DNA from: Acorus gramineus
Lineage: Eukaryota > Streptophyta > Magnoliopsida > Acorales > Acoraceae
Direction: 5' to 3'
Assembly (NCBI GenBank): GCA_030737835.1
Contig: CM060853.1
Location: 19,836,895 to 19,900,894 of the forward strand
DNA length: 64,000 bases
Under the pieces are notes generated by a model that was given only the letters and a program-made list of their open reading frames with translations, made no database searches and was not told the DNA's origin. Of the stretch, positions 60,150-64,000 are shown in pieces. Positions within the stretch are counted from its first letter, which is position 1. Every line of letters starts with the position of its first letter. The position numbers and the translations under genes were made by a program.

Positions 60150-63100
60150 CCCGTTCGTGGTTGTCAAATTTGCTTCAGCACAGTAACCAACACAAAGGAT
60201 TAATTTCTAATTTTTTATAACAGGAAAACTATCAATCCAATGTCATTACATTTTGTTCAAGGTTCCTTCATCAAAATTATTTGTCATATATATTTCTCAA
60301 AACATTAATATTAATATTAATATCAGCAGATCATATGAAAACAGAAGTTTTATGATGTCATTTGGATCTACCGTAAATTTGCCATGCAATTTTTTAATAT
60401 GCAATTGAGAACTGCTTTGAGATGGAGAGTCAGATTTTAGTAAACCCAACACACAACGACAGACATATTTTGAAAAATATCACCCCTAACTAAAATAACA
60501 ACTACATCCCATCAAAGCTCTGCGCATGTATATATATTAATTATTTTCAAACGTACATGTGAAAAACAATTCATGTTACAGCATCCCTTGGGAGTGGGTG
60601 GGTGGCTTGCGTAGACTAATTGGCTCGGCATGCTGGTTTTGATTAAAAGTATTCTTTGGATAGGGACATAATCATATAACATAATAATAATAAAATTTAA
60701 TTGTATTTTTATTTATTCTAGTTGAGAATCATGGTAATAAATTTTTTGTTGTTTGCTATAAAATGTAAATAAGATATTAATAACAATTTATATATGAAAT
60801 GTAAGAAAATGATTTAATATGTGAATCCCATGATTTGTAAGATGTAATTGATTTGACATGTGAACCCCTTTATATCATATTTATACACATTTATTCATTC
60901 AAAACAAACAATTATTTTAGCTTATTCCTCCCTCCTAGTTATTATTCCCCTGTTTCTTTATCCAAACGGGCTCAAAATGAAGTGATAGCAAACGCCTCAA
61001 ACATGATCATATCTAGTGTTTACTTCAGCTTGTAAAACATATTTTGTAATTTTGTATAAATCACACATCTGATCACGAGTCTTATATGTAAATACCTGGC
61101 GATTCAGCCTTAGTTAATGGAAAATATTAGATTCAGTAATTTTTATCAACCAAAACTTAAACCACAAAAGTTTTTATTTTTTTTAAAATGGTAAAAATCA
61201 TCTAATTAGGTAAATATATACTTTAATAAAAAGTGTATATTATTGCTCCATTTCGAGTTGAATGAAATCATTTTTAGTAAATATAAGAAAAAATTTAACA
61301 ATATATATACAACCTTTAACAAGGTATATGTATGCTCCACTGGATTTGTAACGAGGTATATATAACTGTATTTTAGACTGTAAAAAAAAATTGAGTATAA
61401 CAACACCGTTAGTGAATATACGCCCATACTATGGCCATTTCTCTTGTCAAAAAAAAAAAAAAAAATTCATGTTACAGCTGATTAATAATTCATGGGATTC
61501 GGTTGGAATGGTTTGGCCTAAATGACCAACTTGAGAATATATATTCCATAATCGCATTTGGAACCGCATCATATATATGTCATTTTAGCGGACCAAATTA
61601 AGTCACACCATATCTTTACTTTTCCTAGCTGCATGGTCCTTTTTTAGGCTCGATCCTTTTCGATAAAAGCAAAAGTCCAAGGAAATGAAAAAAAAAAGGT
61701 GTAGGACTTAATGAATTGATCCAATTAAGTCTATAGATTCTAGAGGCATTATACCAACCGCATGATACAGTGACAAATGAGAACACAACTACAAGTGATG
61801 ATGTCAAAAGTCAAAAATCATTGGTTGTATATATATATATTTTTTTTTATCTTCTTTACATGATATTAGGTATTGGTGACTGGTGAGAAGGTCAATGGAA
61901 AAACAGATTAATATGGTTTTCAAAATGCAAAAACAGATTAATATACAAGGAGACCTTGCTATGCTAAAACCATATGCTGATGTAATTTCACTGGGGTTTG
62001 AATCCGCGTCGAGCGCGTGCAGTATGCATGCATGCAAGTTGGTGTTAGTTAACTTTTGTGATGGATTACTCAAGTTTTTGCAATAATATTTATCAACGCT
62101 ATTAATGGCGACTTGAAGAATGCCTAACCCTAGGTACCAGTGTCGACCCTACACTATGGACTTTGCAGGCAAATGCACTTGGCCTAACAATGCGTTATTA
62201 TATTGACCCAACGTCGATCATATATGTGGTCCACCAGGTCGGCATGACTTTCAATCATAGATGACCCACACACAGCATACGAAAGCATGCAGTACTACTA
62301 ACAAATTAACTTAAAATTTTCTACATCTTCTGCATGTATATATACATTATTAATACAGACATTAATTATTGAGATATCATCTCGAGAGGTAACGACGAGA
62401 TCGATGGACATTGTTCATAATTGCTAGTATACGTAGATTGTGATCTCCAATAAATGGCAGCTGGCTCATGTTTCTCCACCACTGTGAATATGGGAGAGCC
62501 ACTCATTCAACACAAACTAAAGTTTCGAGAATACTAGTTGTGTAGTTGAGATGTCCTATCCATGACATAGTTTCCATACGTAGACGGCTTTTTTTTTACG
62601 ATAACTGGCATGACTTTAATGTATAATAAACATTGTAAATCAGACCACCTGTATATTCAATATGTATAATTTTCCCTTCTAAATTCATTTTTCTTTCATT
62701 ATAATACAATGTTATGATATAACTATAAGTGGGGAAATTAAATCATATTTCACGTATCTTCACATTCTTCAGAGGCAGAAAGATCAAATTAAAAGTAATA
62801 AAAGTTAAAAGCACCTTGTTGGGATTGTTTTTTGACAACATTAGCGCCAACAATATTAATTATATATGACAGTGTATTATTATAAATTATAGTTTATATA
62901 TTATAGATTTTATAATTTGTTTAAAAAGTAGTACATCTGTTTGTTGTAACTGTTGGAAAGCAGAGAATAAGTAGTAGTTAAAGTTTATTAAAATAAACTG
63001 TAAAACAACTTTTTGCTGTTTAATTGTAAAAAATACCATTTTCAAATGTAAAAGTTAAATTTAATTTCTGTTTGATAAAATAAGATGGTATTACTTATAA

Positions 63101-63240
63101 AATTAGTTTTACGAAATATTTAAAAGATAAATTAATATAATATATTAAAATTAAATTTAACTACAATAATTTTATAATATTACAACTGGAATATAATTGG
63201 TCATTAATTAGCGTCTAAAATAATTTTTTTATACATAATA
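60150..63240. other. Gene-free part of segmental copy 3
   Basis: Counterpart of about 29000-32930. The 67-codon frame at 61883-62086 is again retained. The empty hAT site is at about 62839-62852. No gene recognised. Confidence 0.45.
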
Positions 63241-63250
63241 GTATAGTCAT

Positions 63251-63736
63251 TAAGCATGTCAATCAGACGGATACGGATTGGATATGCTAATATTCATATT
63301 CTAACTTTCGGATTCGGATACGGATATCAATTTTCGGATTCGGATCCCTTCGGATATGGATCGAATACGGATATTTTTTGGATAATTGACATGTTTGAAT
63401 ATTAACATTAATTTGGATAATCAAGTGTTATTTTAGAGAGACATCAAAATTAAAATTGAAATTTTAAGGTTTATTATCTCTTTCATATATCATACATTGA
63501 AAATTTAATAATATTATAATATATTATCATTGTGATTAATTATACAAAATAACAATATGTGTAATATATAATACAAATATATATTTTTATAATATATGTC
63601 GGATACAGATATTTTTCAGATCAGATAGATTGATATCCATATCCGCACTCCGGATCTTCGAATATAAGATATTTTTTATTTTTCAGATACGGATTCGGAT
63701 CGGATTCAGATTTTTTTCGGATAATTGACAAGCTTA
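63251..63736. mobile_element. hAT MITE, copy 3
   Basis: Ends TAAGCATGTCAAT and, in reverse, TAAGCTTGTCAAT. Flanks are ATAGTCAT and ATGGTCAT (7 of 8 alike). Full length like copy 1, so copy 2's short form is a later internal deletion. Confidence 0.8.
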
Positions 63737-64000
63737 ATGGTCATTAGTGAAAAAAGTTAAAGGCATTAATGTCCAAAAGATTTTTTTAAAACAATCTAGC
63801 TATAAGATACAAACTGAAAAACACCATTTGCTGAGTTTAAAGATTCTGACTTTTTAAAGTTATCATTAGTTTAAATAAGTTCTAAAAAGTTTAAACTAAC
63901 ATACAATAACCGCTTATTTTAAACTAAAAACTATTGTTAAAGAGTCATTATTATGATAATTTTGAGTAATTATTATAACAATATTGTATTGTTATTGATT

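Larger units (their letters stand above)
59514..64000. repeat. Segmental triplication, copy 3 (cut by the window end)
   Basis: Starts at the same ACTTTTGAATT as copies 1 and 2 and follows them to the window end, which corresponds to about 49260 in copy 2. It shares copy-2-type bases (for example GTGCAACTTTGGTAGG near 59570) and the empty hAT site. Its own changes include a ~200-bp deletion at about 62099 and a ~125-bp deletion at about 62597. A third GRP-G is expected about 1.4 kb beyond the window end. Confidence 0.9.

Noticed and set aside
28678-60220. Frames starting MNILIYTINLS in each copy
   Set aside because: They lie wholly in the hAT-like element, with Asn/Ile-rich AT-driven composition.
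30723-62086. Short frame (MRRSMEKQI start) kept in all three segmental copies
   Set aside because: Recent common origin explains the conservation. There is no known domain, and a frame on the opposite strand is kept equally.
1-64000. LTR retrotransposons, Polinton-like or other virus-derived elements
   Set aside because: I saw no paired long terminal repeats, no gag/pol or capsid-like frames. The only retroelement coding trace is the LINE-type RNase H fossil.

Overview
The window looks like AT-rich nuclear DNA of a flowering plant. It carries many small non-autonomous DNA transposons and a cluster of genes for secreted, very glycine-rich cell-wall-type proteins (GRPs). The proteins resemble the rice-type 'glycine-rich cell wall structural protein': a short hydrophobic signal peptide, an [A/T]RTLTAY-type junction, then Gly/Ser modules with regular Tyr. 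The species cannot be fixed from this window. Apart from the GRPs I see no other convincing protein-coding gene, rRNA, tRNA or CRISPR array.

Layout. GRP-A (25-870, -) and GRP-B (3590-4165, +) form a head-to-head pair. GRP-C (6381-7448, -) and broken GRP-D (11852-12091, +) form a second such pair. Matching blocks in the two intergenic regions suggest the A/B pair was duplicated long ago, and that the C/D spacer then grew by transposon insertion. GRP-E (17541-18263, +) and GRP-F (22030-22743, +) are single forward genes with closely matching leaders. From 28345 to the window end the sequence is a young segmental triplication: copy 1 at 28345-44762, copy 2 at 44763-59513, copy 3 from 59514 and cut by the window end. 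Copies 1 and 2 each hold an intact GRP (G1 35149-35745, G2 50672-51253), a LINE-type RNase H fossil, and a 5'-less GRP 3' fragment (H1, H2). The third GRP-G would lie about 1.4 kb beyond the window end.

The most interesting structure is how the triplication is built. The repeat junctions at 44763 and 59514 join the left arm of a fold-back element (intact at 42438-42975) to the sequence that starts at 28345, with ACTTTT shared at both parents. The added material starts out of register (43823, matching 41557), runs through the junction, then through whole units. That circularly permuted order is what re-insertion of an excised circle beside its source would give; two successive tandem duplications are the main alternative.

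All intact GRPs share a TATAAATA box 61-81 bp upstream of the ATG and most share a CATCAACA-like leader, so they are probably regulated alike. The products are probably exported to the cell wall; that is inferred from the protein family. Between genes the window holds hAT-, Mutator- and PIF/Harbinger-type short elements, SINE-like insertions and local tandem duplications. Several are present in only one copy of the triplication and so postdate it or were lost from the others.
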